Of a stretch of DNA of 64,000 nt, positions 51,165 through 60,320 are shown in pieces (positions within the stretch are counted from its first letter, which is position 1; every line of letters starts with the position of its first letter). The notes below the pieces were generated by a model. The model ran no database searches and was not told the origin of the DNA. It worked only from the letters and a program-made list of their open reading frames with translations. The position numbers and the translations under genes are program-made. Origin of the DNA: Bacteroidales bacterium (lineage in GTDB: Bacteria > Bacteroidota > Bacteroidia > Bacteroidales > WCHB1-69); assembly GCA_017525245.1 (NCBI GenBank), contig JAFXTE010000012.1:1-64000 (forward strand), written 5' to 3'.

Positions 51165-53084
51165 CTACTTGATGAACACCACGGGATTCCCCATGTACCC
51201 CCGTTGGCACTGCACGGCTTTGCGGAACGCTGGCCATTCGGAGGCTTCATAGACGCGCTTGCCGAGGGAAATGGTCTCGTTGAATGTCACCATGTTGTAG
51301 CCGATGGTGTAACCGCCTTTGAACGAGATGCTTGGCGTGACGAATTGTCGTGCTTCGGGAGCGCTCACACGGGTGTAGCCTGACGGCACCTTCATCGTTT
51401 CGCTGATGGCGACGTAGCGCGAGCAGCGATCGGTGAAGGGGTAGTCGCGCTTTTCGAGACTCGTGTTGTAGTAGAGGTGGCGCATGGTGAAGTTGTAGAA
51501 GCCGTTGGCGAGGAACGGCGTGGCGATGACCTCGTTGTCGGTAACGGTTGCGTAATCAGGGATTTCGAACGTGTACGTAATCTTTACCGGCTGCTTTAGG
51601 TATTCGTCCTCGCTGGTGTATTTTACGCTCTTGAGTTTCGCGTTGGGGTACTCTTGGTAGAGCATCTCCTCCACGCTGCGCTGCCACTCCGTGCGGAAGC
51701 CGTAGAAGACGCCGCGCACGGTGCGGTCGCTCTGCCGGTCGGCGGTGATGGTGACAGTGCCCTTCAGTGTGCCGTTCTTGGTGACCTGCGTGTTGGCTGT
51801 CATCTTGACGTAGTGGTTTTTCGGATCGGAAACGGGCGTGAGTCCCAACTTCGCGCCGTTGGGGAGTCCCATGAGGTAGTTCTGCTGCTGCTCCGCGCTG
51901 GACCACAGTTCGCCGCGCACGCCCGGCACCCACGTGGGATCCAGGAGTTGGTAGTTGCCGTTGCGTCGCTGCACCACCGTGATGCAGTGGTTGAACTGGT
52001 CGGCGGGGATGTCCTCGATGCGCTCGCCGGCCATCGTCATCGCGGCGTAGGCCTTGAACCCTGCCGCCCGCAACATGCCGATGAGCATTCCGGCCTTGTC
52101 CTTGCAGACGCCACAACGGTCGCGGAAGGTCATCTCGCACTTGTGGAGCGTGAACCCCTCGCCCTCGCCCATGGAGATGCCGGAGTAGCGCACGTTGTCG
52201 GCCACCCAGTGCGTGAGGATGTCCAAGCTGTCGTTCTCGGTCTTGGCCGGCTTCAGCAGCTCATCGACCTTTGCTTGGATCTCCGGTGTGGCCTCGAAAC
52301 TGCCGAAGTCCTCGTTCACGCCGTAGAACCACATCGACTTGGCTTCCCAGTCTTTCGCGGTGGTCACGATGACTTTCGGCTCGATGTCATTGTTTGCCAC
52401 CGTGTAGCGCGGGGTCTTCAGCGGGAAATAGTCTTTGTTCTCGAAAGTGAAGATAGTGCGGTCGCCGTCCTTCTTCGTTTTCATGTTGAGATTGCCGTTA
52501 TAGATTTTGTACTGCAAGTTCTTGTTGGTCAGCACATTGACCTGATACACTTTCTCCTTCACGGGTTGGCTGTTCCAGAAGGGGACGATATCGTAGAAGT
52601 GGCCGCGCATGGGCGGGATGTACTTCGCGTCGGGGTCGTCGCCTTGCAGCAGGGCGTAGGTAAAGCCCTTCTTGTAGGTGAGGAACTCCACTTCGTCGCC
52701 GGGTTCGAGGCGGCCGAGGGCGACCATCTTCTGCCGCGCCCCCCAGTAGATCATGTGGGCCGGGGCGGGATAGTCGCAGACCATGAAGTCGGGGTGTTCC
52801 TCCGTGCCGTCGTGGCGATAGACGACCACGTCGCGGATCTCGCAGTAGGCCGACAGCGGGTCGTAATCGACGATGACGGTGTTGTAGTCGCGCCCGCCGA
52901 TATCACTCAAGATACGGTAGCGCTGGTGGTTGACATAGTGGCTGAGACCGTTCTCCTCCATGCGCACAGTCATGCTGTCGTAGAGGGTCACGCGGTCGTA
53001 GCCGGCGTAGGGGTCGTTCTCCTGCGCGGTAGCTGCCATGCCGAGGCACAGCAGCAGGGTTGATAGTAGGGTTCTTATGTTCAT
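51165..53084 (-). CDS. Secreted DUF3857/transglutaminase-like protein (2 of 2)
   Basis: A 639-residue exported protein (signal MNIRTLLSTLLLCLGMAATAQ). A DUF3857 domain covers about 30-230 (DRVTLYDSMTVRMEENGLSHYVNHQRYRIL, split). A transglutaminase-like domain lies around 290-400 with the cysteine in DRCGVCKDKAGMLIGMLRAAGFKAYAAM (split), the histidine in NHCITVV and the aspartate in YQLLDPTW. All three expected catalytic residues are present. C-terminal DUF2569/beta segments follow. The mature protein starts with Q, a substrate type for the QC-like enzyme at 35660. Confidence 0.87.
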   Translation of the reverse strand: MNIRTLLSTLLLCLGMAATAQENDPYAGYDRVTLYDSMTVRMEENGLSHYVNHQRYRILSDIGGRDYNTVIVDYDPLSAYCEIRDVVVYRHDGTEEHPDFMVCDYPAPAHMIYWGARQKMVALGRLEPGDEVEFLTYKKGFTYALLQGDDPDAKYIPPMRGHFYDIVPFWNSQPVKEKVYQVNVLTNKNLQYKIYNGNLNMKTKKDGDRTIFTFENKDYFPLKTPRYTVANNDIEPKVIVTTAKDWEAKSMWFYGVNEDFGSFEATPEIQAKVDELLKPAKTENDSLDILTHWVADNVRYSGISMGEGEGFTLHKCEMTFRDRCGVCKDKAGMLIGMLRAAGFKAYAAMTMAGERIEDIPADQFNHCITVVQRRNGNYQLLDPTWVPGVRGELWSSAEQQQNYLMGLPNGAKLGLTPVSDPKNHYVKMTANTQVTKNGTLKGTVTITADRQSDRTVRGVFYGFRTEWQRSVEEMLYQEYPNAKLKSVKYTSEDEYLKQPVKITYTFEIPDYATVTDNEVIATPFLANGFYNFTMRHLYYNTSLEKRDYPFTDRCSRYVAISETMKVPSGYTRVSAPEARQFVTPSISFKGGYTIGYNMVTFNETISLGKRVYEASEWPAFRKAVQCQRGYMGNPVVFIK

Positions 53085-53146
53085 AGTGGATGGGTGTTCT
53101 TTTTTTGGTTAGCACTTCGCACGTCTTGCCCCTTCGGGGCGGCTTT

Positions 53147-53199
53147 TTACCCCCCTGACCTGCGGGCATCCCCCCTAAAGGGGAATGGTCCTTCGACCG
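53147..53199. repeat. 53-bp GC-rich repeat upstream of DUF3857 gene 2
   Basis: Partner of 51073-51127 in the same orientation, so the two copies bracket DUF3857 gene 2. Confidence 0.85.
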
Positions 53200-53232
53200 T
53201 ATTATTCTACATTCATCATTCTACATTCTACA

Positions 53233-53823
53233 CTAAATAATGTCTTTTTCTTCGATGAGGTTGTTCAGGATGGCATAGACGGTGAGGGCCGCGACGGATT
53301 TGATGCCGGTTTTGCGGACGATGTTCTTGCGGTGGGTGATGACGGTGTGGACGGAGATGTTGAGGGTGTCGGCGATTTCGTTGTTTTTCAGTCCTTTGGA
53401 GAGGCAGATGAGCACTTCTTTCTCGCGGTCGGAGAGGGGAGCGGTGTCGGATTCGTCATCGTCGGATTGGATGGTGTTCACCACTTGGTTGATGGTGGAT
53501 TTGATGCGCTGGAGGTCGTCGTTGAGTTCAATGACGCCGGCGAACTGCCGCTGGTGCTGCGATTCGATGTAAGAGGTGACCAATCCGATGAGACGCAGGT
53601 TCGGCAGGTTGTCAAACTCGGCGCGGATGGTGGCGCGTTTGGCGTAGTCGTACAGCAACGGGTTGACAATCAGAATGTCAGGATGCAGGGCGTTTATTCT
53701 CGCATAGAGCGAGTTGAGGTTGTCGGTGGAGAAGACGACCTCAGCGTCGGGCAACTCCTGGAGCAGCTGCTCTAGTCCGATGCGCAGCATGATTGAGGGT
53801 TCGGCGATGGCGATCTTAGTCAT
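53233..53823 (-). CDS. LuxR/NarL-type response regulator with degenerate receiver
   Basis: A 196-residue regulator. The receiver-like N-terminus lacks key residues: the acidic pair is E8-P9 (KIAIAEPSIM) and the phosphoacceptor position is N54 (DILIVNPLL). The C-terminal LuxR helix-turn-helix is intact (LSDREKEVLICLSKGLKNNEIADTLNISVHTVITHRKNI, split). It overlaps the hemerythrin-like gene by 8 bp and no histidine kinase adjoins. I infer phosphorylation-independent control, perhaps through the hemerythrin protein. This pairing occurs in other Bacteroidota. Confidence 0.88.
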   Translation of the reverse strand: MTKIAIAEPSIMLRIGLEQLLQELPDAEVVFSTDNLNSLYARINALHPDILIVNPLLYDYAKRATIRAEFDNLPNLRLIGLVTSYIESQHQRQFAGVIELNDDLQRIKSTINQVVNTIQSDDDESDTAPLSDREKEVLICLSKGLKNNEIADTLNISVHTVITHRKNIVRKTGIKSVAALTVYAILNNLIEEKDII

Positions 53824-54535
53824 GGCGTTTGGATTCTAACAGTTGGATATACGGAACTAAGATGCGGTTTTCCATCATGGCATGTCTGGCGATGTCGTTG
53901 GAGAGGGCATACACGTCCAGCAGCATATCGACGCGCTCCATGGGGGAAATTTCGGCGGGTATGTACTTGAGCAACAGGTTGGAAAGATCGTTGAGGGTGT
54001 CCTCAATGTCATCGTGCTGTTGATGGAACGTGTTCTTCTGATAGGTGGCGGACTCGGTGGCTTCCTGTTCGGAGAGGATCTGCCGCAAGTAAGGGAAAAT
54101 CACCTCTTCCTCGTAACGGAAATGCTTCTCCATCTCTTTGCGGAATTCAGCGTAGAAGTTGGAGATGAGGGTGATGTATTTCTTGTCCATGGAAGCCAAC
54201 TGCATGTGGAGGTGCTGCTCAATATGGGGCAGTTTGTTCTCTAAATAGTCTTTGTGGGAGGAGACGAGGTATTGCAGGATGTCGGCCATGGGGCACTGTT
54301 GCAGCTCGTTAGCCGTCGGGTAGTAGTCTTCCTGACAATAGACACGGCTGATGAGGGTGAACAGGGGCAGCGAAACGTGGTGTTCGGAACAGAGTTGTTC
54401 GATGCTCTTCTCTCCGAATCCGAGAGGGATGTTAAGACGCGGAAGAACGGTCAACAGACTGTGATACTGGTTGATTGCATCGGCCATTTTCATTTTCGGC
54501 GACAGTTGCGGTGGAAAATCGGAAAGATTTTTCAT
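53816..54535 (-). CDS. Hemerythrin-domain protein, RIC/ScdA-like
   Basis: A 239-residue protein. The N-terminal ~75 residues (LLTVLPRLNIPLGFGEKSIEQLCSEHHV, split) resemble the ScdA_N-type region. The hemerythrin bundle follows with di-iron ligand candidates in HKDYLENKLPHIEQHL, HFRYEEEVIFPYL, HQQHDDIEDTL and HAMMENRILVPYI. RIC/ScdA proteins repair iron-sulfur or iron centres damaged by nitric oxide and oxidants. Here the gene is translationally coupled to a LuxR regulator, which suggests an O2/NO-responsive sensory role instead or as well. Confidence 0.86.
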   Translation of the reverse strand: MKNLSDFPPQLSPKMKMADAINQYHSLLTVLPRLNIPLGFGEKSIEQLCSEHHVSLPLFTLISRVYCQEDYYPTANELQQCPMADILQYLVSSHKDYLENKLPHIEQHLHMQLASMDKKYITLISNFYAEFRKEMEKHFRYEEEVIFPYLRQILSEQEATESATYQKNTFHQQHDDIEDTLNDLSNLLLKYIPAEISPMERVDMLLDVYALSNDIARHAMMENRILVPYIQLLESKRHD

Positions 54536-54586
54536 GTTTCAAATTTTCGGCAAAGATAGTATTTTTAAGGCAATTAGCAACAGGCA

Positions 54587-54617
54587 AAAGAGGCGCGAAT
54601 CATCATCGCGCCTCTTT
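54587..54617 (-). terminator. Intrinsic terminator of the T9SS cargo gene
   Basis: A 12-bp stem, AAAGAGGCGCGA / TCGCGCCTCTTT. Read on the minus strand it is followed by a T-rich TTTTGCC. It lies after the gene ending at 54669 and before the hemerythrin gene. Confidence 0.8.
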
Positions 54618-54629
54618 CGTGTATGGTCT

Positions 54630-54657
54630 GTAGAGACGTTTCATGAAACGTCTCTAC
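54630..54657. repeat. 28-bp palindrome copy
   Basis: A perfect copy of the GTAGAGACGTTTCA palindrome, 11 bp downstream of the stop of the 1121-residue T9SS protein. Confidence 0.85.
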
Positions 54658-54668
54658 AAAGGGACAAA

Positions 54669-57600
54669 TTATTTCCGTATCACCGGCATCGTGGCAATGC
54701 CCTTGTCTGTGAAGACCTTGGCAAAATAGGTGCCCGTGGCGAGAGCATGGACGGAAATTTCTACCGTGTTTCCGTTCACATACATCATATTCAGCAGTTG
54801 ACCATAAATGTTGTAAAGTTCCACCTTTTCGATGGTGACATTGTTGTTGTTCACGCTGATGGTTACATTGTTGACGGCGGGATTTGGATAAACGCTGAGG
54901 TTGTCTCGCAGCTCGTAATTGTCAATTCCGGACGGATTGTAGTCATGGACAGCAATCGCACTGTTGGCCATACCCTCTTTCATGGCAATGGCTTTCAGTG
55001 TGTAGTGTACGTTGAGCGGCAGAGGGAACATGTCGGTGAACAAGATAGAGGATTCGTCTGGATTAGTGCCGTCCTGCGTATAGTAGATGCTGGCACCGTC
55101 CGTGGCGCAGGTGATGGTGATTCTATAGAATTCCCCGTCCTTGAACCAATCGAACTCCGGTGTGGCAACGGTGTCCAACACAACCACAGAGTGAATGTTG
55201 ATGTCCTCATCGCCACGAGGATAGATTTGGTAGCCATGGTTGGTGGAGTAGCTGACGAAACCGGTCACGTCGGCCAGGTCACCGGCGGAAATTTCCGTAG
55301 TCAATGTGTTGAATCGGTTATAGATAGCCATCGTGTCGCCGTTTTGAACAAAAGTGGTGGCATTGATAAATGTCACATCATTCAGACGCACCAGCTTGGA
55401 TTCATAAACATCTGTGTATTGAGATTTGATGTTTGAGATGGTGGCGTTGGCGGGTGTGACCGTGACGGGAGTTCCAGTAGCCTCAAGAGCGTTATGTGTG
55501 GGCACCATCTCCACCATACCTTGATATGTGGTGTATTTGCCGAAAACACCGGCTTGGATGACGTCCCCTTCGTTGTAGGTGGTGGTAATCACGGGAGCGG
55601 AATTGTCGTAGATGAGCATGGCGGCGGTATTGTCCTCAACGAACATGTAGCGACCGCTGCGGAATACGAAGGTCATATCGCTCATGATCTGTTGCGGCTC
55701 ATTGGAAGCAGCGGCTTTGAAAGCTGCGATGTTGGCGACTTGCGCAGGGAATGAGATATTGGCGGTGGCTGTGAAACTTGGGGTCATACCCTCTTTCCAA
55801 GCCTTGGCCATGATGGTGGTGGTGGTGTTCACAGTGAACGGCTGGCTATAGACGGTGGAGCTTTCGGTAGGCTCGGTGCCGTCGGTGGTGTAACGAATCA
55901 CGGCATCGGCATCAGCACAGGTGATGCTGATTGTCTGGGGCTCGTAATAGAAACCTTCGCTTGGGTTAATGACAGGGGTTGTCACTACGGAAGGTGCCTG
56001 TCCCTGAACACCGAAGACCACGAGGCTGTCGATGACCACGCGGGAAGTGGAGGTGGGGTTGGTTTCGGGCAGAACGATTGTGAATTTCAGACGCACGAAA
56101 TTGTAACTGCCTGCCTCATCCACAACATACTCGAAGGTGTTTGCCGTGCTTTCCAGCGTGAAGGTTTCGCCGGCAGAGTAGGTGGTGCCACCGTCAATGG
56201 AATGCGACACGTTGACGTTTAAGCCGTTGGAACTTGCAGCGGCAAAGGTGACATGGGTCACGTTGTGCAGGTCAAAGTTCGTGTAAGTGTAGCCGATGTT
56301 TTCAGGGGCGGAGGCGTACCAGCGCATTTGCATTGACTGGGCACCCGCAATGTGGTTGTTGGTGGATGGTGTGCCGTAATAGGTACCCCATTGCGCACCC
56401 TCAGCGCCGGTAAATTCCACCGTGGTGTTGTTATAGACGTTGTTGGCGGTGAACCCTTCGGCGTCCTCAAAACCAACAGAATAGATGATGGAATCGTTGG
56501 ATGCGGGTTGGTCGATGATAACATAGGCAGCCGTTACGGTCGCGCTGGCGGTCCAGTCGGTCTTAAAAGCTTTGGCCTTGACAGTTGTGGTGGCGGTCAA
56601 AGTGACCGGGGCACTGTAGAGTATGGAAGCCTCAGTCGGTTCGGTGCCGTCGGTAGTGTAGTAGATCGTTGCGTCTTCCGTCGTGCAGGTGAGGCTGAAC
56701 GTCACGCTGTCGGTATAGGTGCCGGCAGCAGGGCTGAACACGGGAGCGGCCACTTCAGATGTGCCCCCGGCTTCTGCTAATACCAAGATGTTGTCAACCT
56801 CCCAACCGGCAGCGGAAGATTCTTCACTCGTATATACCCATGCGAAATAGAGGGGAGAAGCTCCGGCAATAATGATATCGCCGGATTCTGTCCAAGCCCA
56901 TGAACCGCTGCTCAAAGCGCATGCTGAAGTGATGTCCGTCCATGTGGCAGCAGCAGGAGAACCGGAACCGCTGTAGTTTGTGGAATACTTCACCTGGATG
57001 CCGGGACCGTTGTAGTTCTTGGCGGTTGTGAAGGAGAGTGTGACACCTCCGGCATTCAGCGGGGTGATGGCGGGCGTGATCAGCCAGGTCTCTGTGGCAC
57101 CTTGGTTGTACGCATTCGCGTATGCGTAGGTATTACCGCTGTGAGTCCCTGTCGTCCATTCGTAAGCGCCGGAAACATTGGTCACCGTCATTTGGCTGAG
57201 ACCGGCGGTTTCAAAGTTCTCAAAGAAAAGAGGAACGATATTCAGGATGGTGAAGTCTCTGGTTACCACGTTGCTGCTGTTTTCACCGGAAATGGCGATG
57301 GCTTTCATGGTGGTGGTCTCCGTGATGGTGAAAGGTGCCGTGTAAAGCGTTGAGTTGGCATCAGGTTCTGTCCCGTCCAAGGTGTAATGGATGGATACGC
57401 CATCCGCGGCGGACAGGGTAACTGTTACAGGGCCGAGGTAGGTGTCAGCGGACTGCATATTGCCGCTCACGGTAACCGTTGGCTCAGCCACGAAACCTTC
57501 GTTGGAGAGGGCGAAGACGGTCACATCATCCACAATCAGGTGGTTTGCTCCCTCGTTGGTGTTTCTGACGGAAAGGATGAACTCACCTGCGTCTATGGTA

Positions 57601-58034
57601 TTAGCCGCTACAACAGTGTCAGTGAATTGCTGGTAACTTGTGCTGTTAATGTTATGGTAATCGGAATAATCGGAATAGCCGGAACCCGTCTCTCGCCCGT
57701 CATACATCGCCACTCGAATATCGCCGCCTCCTTTAACCCAGAAGGAAATGACATATTGGGTGCCGTTATCCACATGGATGCTTTGGGTGGTGAAACGTTT
57801 GTGGCCGGAAGCGGTGTTGATAAGCTGGCAGGCAAAATCACCGGAGTGAGCCCCGGAAGTGACTTGCACCACGTTGGCGGCACCAATGTTGCTCTTAGAT
57901 CCCAACCATCCGTCTGGGGTAGTTCCCGTCCAATTTTCGAACCCCCCATTCGTGTTAATCTGTGAGAATCCAGTAAGGGTAAGCAGCATTAGGCATAACG
58001 TCAAAAAACTGTAGATAATAGAATTTTTTTTCAT
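54669..58034 (-). CDS. Large T9SS-sorted surface protein with chitobiase-C-like repeats
   Basis: A 1121-residue exported protein: signal peptide (1-~24, ending GFSQ), then several beta-sandwich modules. About five CHB_HEX_C_1-type repeats are visible by the recurring pattern GVSIHYTLDGTEPDANSTLY, ATIYYTTDGTEPTEASILY, AVIRYTTDGTEPTESSTVY and ASIYYTQDGTNPDESSILF. Carbohydrate-binding-like and lamin/DUF-type modules lie between. A type A T9SS sorting domain ends it (VYPNPAVNNVTISVN...GTYFAKVFTDKG...MPVIRK). It is probably surface-attached or secreted, with an adhesive or carbohydrate-related role. No catalytic domain is recognised. Confidence 0.87.
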   Translation of the reverse strand: MKKNSIIYSFLTLCLMLLTLTGFSQINTNGGFENWTGTTPDGWLGSKSNIGAANVVQVTSGAHSGDFACQLINTASGHKRFTTQSIHVDNGTQYVISFWVKGGGDIRVAMYDGRETGSGYSDYSDYHNINSTSYQQFTDTVVAANTIDAGEFILSVRNTNEGANHLIVDDVTVFALSNEGFVAEPTVTVSGNMQSADTYLGPVTVTLSAADGVSIHYTLDGTEPDANSTLYTAPFTITETTTMKAIAISGENSSNVVTRDFTILNIVPLFFENFETAGLSQMTVTNVSGAYEWTTGTHSGNTYAYANAYNQGATETWLITPAITPLNAGGVTLSFTTAKNYNGPGIQVKYSTNYSGSGSPAAATWTDITSACALSSGSWAWTESGDIIIAGASPLYFAWVYTSEESSAAGWEVDNILVLAEAGGTSEVAAPVFSPAAGTYTDSVTFSLTCTTEDATIYYTTDGTEPTEASILYSAPVTLTATTTVKAKAFKTDWTASATVTAAYVIIDQPASNDSIIYSVGFEDAEGFTANNVYNNTTVEFTGAEGAQWGTYYGTPSTNNHIAGAQSMQMRWYASAPENIGYTYTNFDLHNVTHVTFAAASSNGLNVNVSHSIDGGTTYSAGETFTLESTANTFEYVVDEAGSYNFVRLKFTIVLPETNPTSTSRVVIDSLVVFGVQGQAPSVVTTPVINPSEGFYYEPQTISITCADADAVIRYTTDGTEPTESSTVYSQPFTVNTTTTIMAKAWKEGMTPSFTATANISFPAQVANIAAFKAAASNEPQQIMSDMTFVFRSGRYMFVEDNTAAMLIYDNSAPVITTTYNEGDVIQAGVFGKYTTYQGMVEMVPTHNALEATGTPVTVTPANATISNIKSQYTDVYESKLVRLNDVTFINATTFVQNGDTMAIYNRFNTLTTEISAGDLADVTGFVSYSTNHGYQIYPRGDEDINIHSVVVLDTVATPEFDWFKDGEFYRITITCATDGASIYYTQDGTNPDESSILFTDMFPLPLNVHYTLKAIAMKEGMANSAIAVHDYNPSGIDNYELRDNLSVYPNPAVNNVTISVNNNNVTIEKVELYNIYGQLLNMMYVNGNTVEISVHALATGTYFAKVFTDKGIATMPVIRK

Positions 58035-58117
58035 ACTTTTGATGTTTAATTATTTGATTTTTATATATTTACGAATGTGAGTCAAAAATATTCACCAACG
58101 GCAAATATACATTTTTT

Positions 58118-58222
58118 TAGACGTGTGACGTGAGACGTAAGGCGTGTGACGTGAGATATAAGACATAAGACGTGAGATTTCGGGAACACCACTGCTAACT
58201 GCCAACTACTAACTGCTAACTG
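58118..58222. repeat. GACGTGAGAC and CTAACTGCTAACT arrays
   Basis: 58118-58176 is a degenerate array of GACGTGTGACGTGAGAC words. 58193-58222 has ACTGCTAACTGCCAACTACT words like those at 51140-51165 and 4516-4540. Together they fill the space between the T9SS gene and dus. Confidence 0.7.
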
Positions 58223-59129
58223 ACACAAATTCCCGTAAATCGCAAATCCGTAACAATTGCTGCAATTTTTCTTCAGACAATCCGGTAAAAATGGCGAAAT
58301 AGTGCCATAATTCTTTCAGATTGGCCAAAGTGCCCGATTCGCCTCGGATGGGCAGCAGCTTTTCGATAAAGTCCTGATAGAAGGCGAAAAACCGTTCCCT
58401 TTTGTCGCCAGTGTCTTGGCCTTTAATCTCTTCCGCCAAGAATGGATTCCGCAACAATCCGCGACCGAGCATCCAGGCAGCCACTTGCGGGAATCGCTCA
58501 GCCAACCTGTTGTAATCTTCCACTGTGAAAATGTCTCCGCTATAGACGATTTTGTGCTGCGTCAGTTGGCAAAACTCCGCGAAGGTGTCCAAGTCGGGAA
58601 TTCCTTCATACAGATCATCGCCCAAACGGGGATGGATGACCAGAAAATCCAGCGGATAGTCGTTGAGGCGGGGGAGCAGCTCGCGTCCTTCATCGGCATG
58701 GTGCAGGCCGAGGCGCATTTTCAGGGAAATGTGGAATGGTGTTTTCCCCGTCACTTCTGCCACAATTTGTTCCACGATGTCGGGGTGTGGCATCAGGCCG
58801 CAGCCGCGTGTGTGGCGCACCACGGGCGAGGAAGGACATCCGATGTTGATGTTAAAATGCTCGTAACCAAATTGTTCGTTCAGCATCCGTACCGTATCCA
58901 CAAACTGTTCCGGACGGTTGCCCATCAGTTGCGGAACGAGGGGGAGGGCGGTGTTGTTTGCAGGCGCAATATCCTGCCATACTCTTTGCCGGAATTTGCC
59001 GGCCGATTGTGTTGGGAGGAATGGTGCCATAAAACAATCTATGCCGCCAAAGTGACGGCATAGGGTGTTTCTGAATGTATAGGAAGTGATCCCATGCAAA
59101 GGTGCGAGCCAAATCTGCGGTGTTGTCAT
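58209..59129 (-). CDS. tRNA-dihydrouridine synthase family protein
   Basis: A 306-residue FMN enzyme that reduces uridine in the tRNA D-loop. It begins IWLAPLHGITSYTFRNTL and contains the catalytic-cysteine segment NINIGCPSSPVVRHTRGCGLM (split). KMRLGLHHADEG and VYSGDIFTVEDY line the FMN site. A C-terminal helical domain completes it. It is closer to the DusC-like, shorter subgroup than to DusA/B. Its start overlaps the end of the T9SS gene by 4 bp (59126-59129). Confidence 0.9.
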   Translation of the reverse strand: MTTPQIWLAPLHGITSYTFRNTLCRHFGGIDCFMAPFLPTQSAGKFRQRVWQDIAPANNTALPLVPQLMGNRPEQFVDTVRMLNEQFGYEHFNINIGCPSSPVVRHTRGCGLMPHPDIVEQIVAEVTGKTPFHISLKMRLGLHHADEGRELLPRLNDYPLDFLVIHPRLGDDLYEGIPDLDTFAEFCQLTQHKIVYSGDIFTVEDYNRLAERFPQVAAWMLGRGLLRNPFLAEEIKGQDTGDKRERFFAFYQDFIEKLLPIRGESGTLANLKELWHYFAIFTGLSEEKLQQLLRICDLREFVSVSS

Positions 59130-60097
59130 CGGATCGAGACCTTGTGGGTGCTGATTTTGTTGTCTGTCTTGATTTGCAGCAGGTACATGCCTGTGGCATA
59201 AGATCTTGTGTCAAGAATGGCTTTTCCGGAGGTTTTGCCTGTCTGGAGAATTTTTCCTGACATGTCGGTCAGGGTCCATTCATACACGTTCTCGTTGTCA
59301 GGTTGGATGTGTAACTGGTTGCTGGCAGGATTGGGATAGATTTTCCCGTCAAAATCTTCAAGTTCGGGGATGCCTACACCGCTGTATTCCAACGCGATGT
59401 CGTCCACGTAGAGTACAGAGCTGCTGTTCATCATCGTGGAAGAGAGGATGATAATCATGATGGAGTCGCACTCAGCGTTCGGTATGTCAAAATCGATTCC
59501 GATTTTCTGATAGCTGTTGGGGTTATCCGTTTGGAAGACGCCATAGTTGTAGCTTATCGGCATACCCTCTTTTTTCGCCACTGCGAACATCATAAGCTGG
59601 TCGCCTTCCTGCGGCTGGTATTTCACCCATGCGGTGACCGAGGCCGGGACAGTGGAACAGGGGACACCTTTGGAGAGCAGTTGTAATAGCGATGACATGG
59701 CGGCCAGGTTGTCTGGATCAAGCCCTGGTGTGCCGGTGGTGTCCTGAATGGCTTGGATGATGGCCAAGATGTCTTCCAAAGGGATGGAGAATCCTTCCGA
59801 TTCACCGGCTTGCAGAATGCCCGGCAGATTGAAGTTAAACTGCGTGTAGGGTATCGAGAAGTCGCTAGAGACTAACTTTACGGACGAGTTGCCCGAGTGA
59901 GCTTCATTGCTTTGGGTACCGAAATTGACCTCCACGGGAAGATTTATGATGGAGGTGAGGGTTCCATGCAACCCGACGGTCCAACCCACGGGTTTCCCGT
60001 AAGACCATAGTTCAAAATCGCTGTTAGGAATGGTGCTCTGGGCGGTCAAACCCCAGAAACTCGCTAAAAGCATCACTAATGTAAACGTTTTTTTCAT
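59126..60097 (-). CDS. T9SS-sorted protein with carbohydrate-type beta domain (PCMD-like)
   Basis: A 323-residue exported protein (signal MKKTFTLVMLLASFWGLTAQ). The main domain begins IPNSDFELWSYGKPVGWTVG and continues with HSGNSSVKLVSSDFSIPY and YVDDIALEYSG, the pattern of jelly-roll modules such as PCMD. The C-terminal ~75 residues (IYPNPASNQLHIQ...GMYLLQIKTDNKISTHKVSIR, split) are a type A sorting domain. Coupled by a 4-bp overlap to the tRNA-dihydrouridine synthase gene, an odd combination. No enzymatic motif is seen. Confidence 0.85.
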   Translation of the reverse strand: MKKTFTLVMLLASFWGLTAQSTIPNSDFELWSYGKPVGWTVGLHGTLTSIINLPVEVNFGTQSNEAHSGNSSVKLVSSDFSIPYTQFNFNLPGILQAGESEGFSIPLEDILAIIQAIQDTTGTPGLDPDNLAAMSSLLQLLSKGVPCSTVPASVTAWVKYQPQEGDQLMMFAVAKKEGMPISYNYGVFQTDNPNSYQKIGIDFDIPNAECDSIMIIILSSTMMNSSSVLYVDDIALEYSGVGIPELEDFDGKIYPNPASNQLHIQPDNENVYEWTLTDMSGKILQTGKTSGKAILDTRSYATGMYLLQIKTDNKISTHKVSIR

Positions 60098-60320
60098 ATT
60101 CGGTGGTTTTTATTACGATTTGCGAATTAAGGTTTGCGGTTTGCGAACGGCGCTTGGTCTCGTGTTCAAAAACGGTGCCGCAAAGATATTATTTTTTTGT
60201 TAGCGTAGTAGTTGTTGAAAAACGGCAGTTTTGTTTTTGCCTCGCAAGGACGCCTGGAACCGCAAAAAAAAGGTGCCTTTCCTGACACCCATATATTTCA
60301 CAAATTCCATAAGATACCGA

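Noticed and set aside
51654-53063. 469-residue plus-strand ORF
   Set aside because: Antisense shadow of the DUF3857 gene; composition is Val/His/Gly/Arg-rich with no domain.
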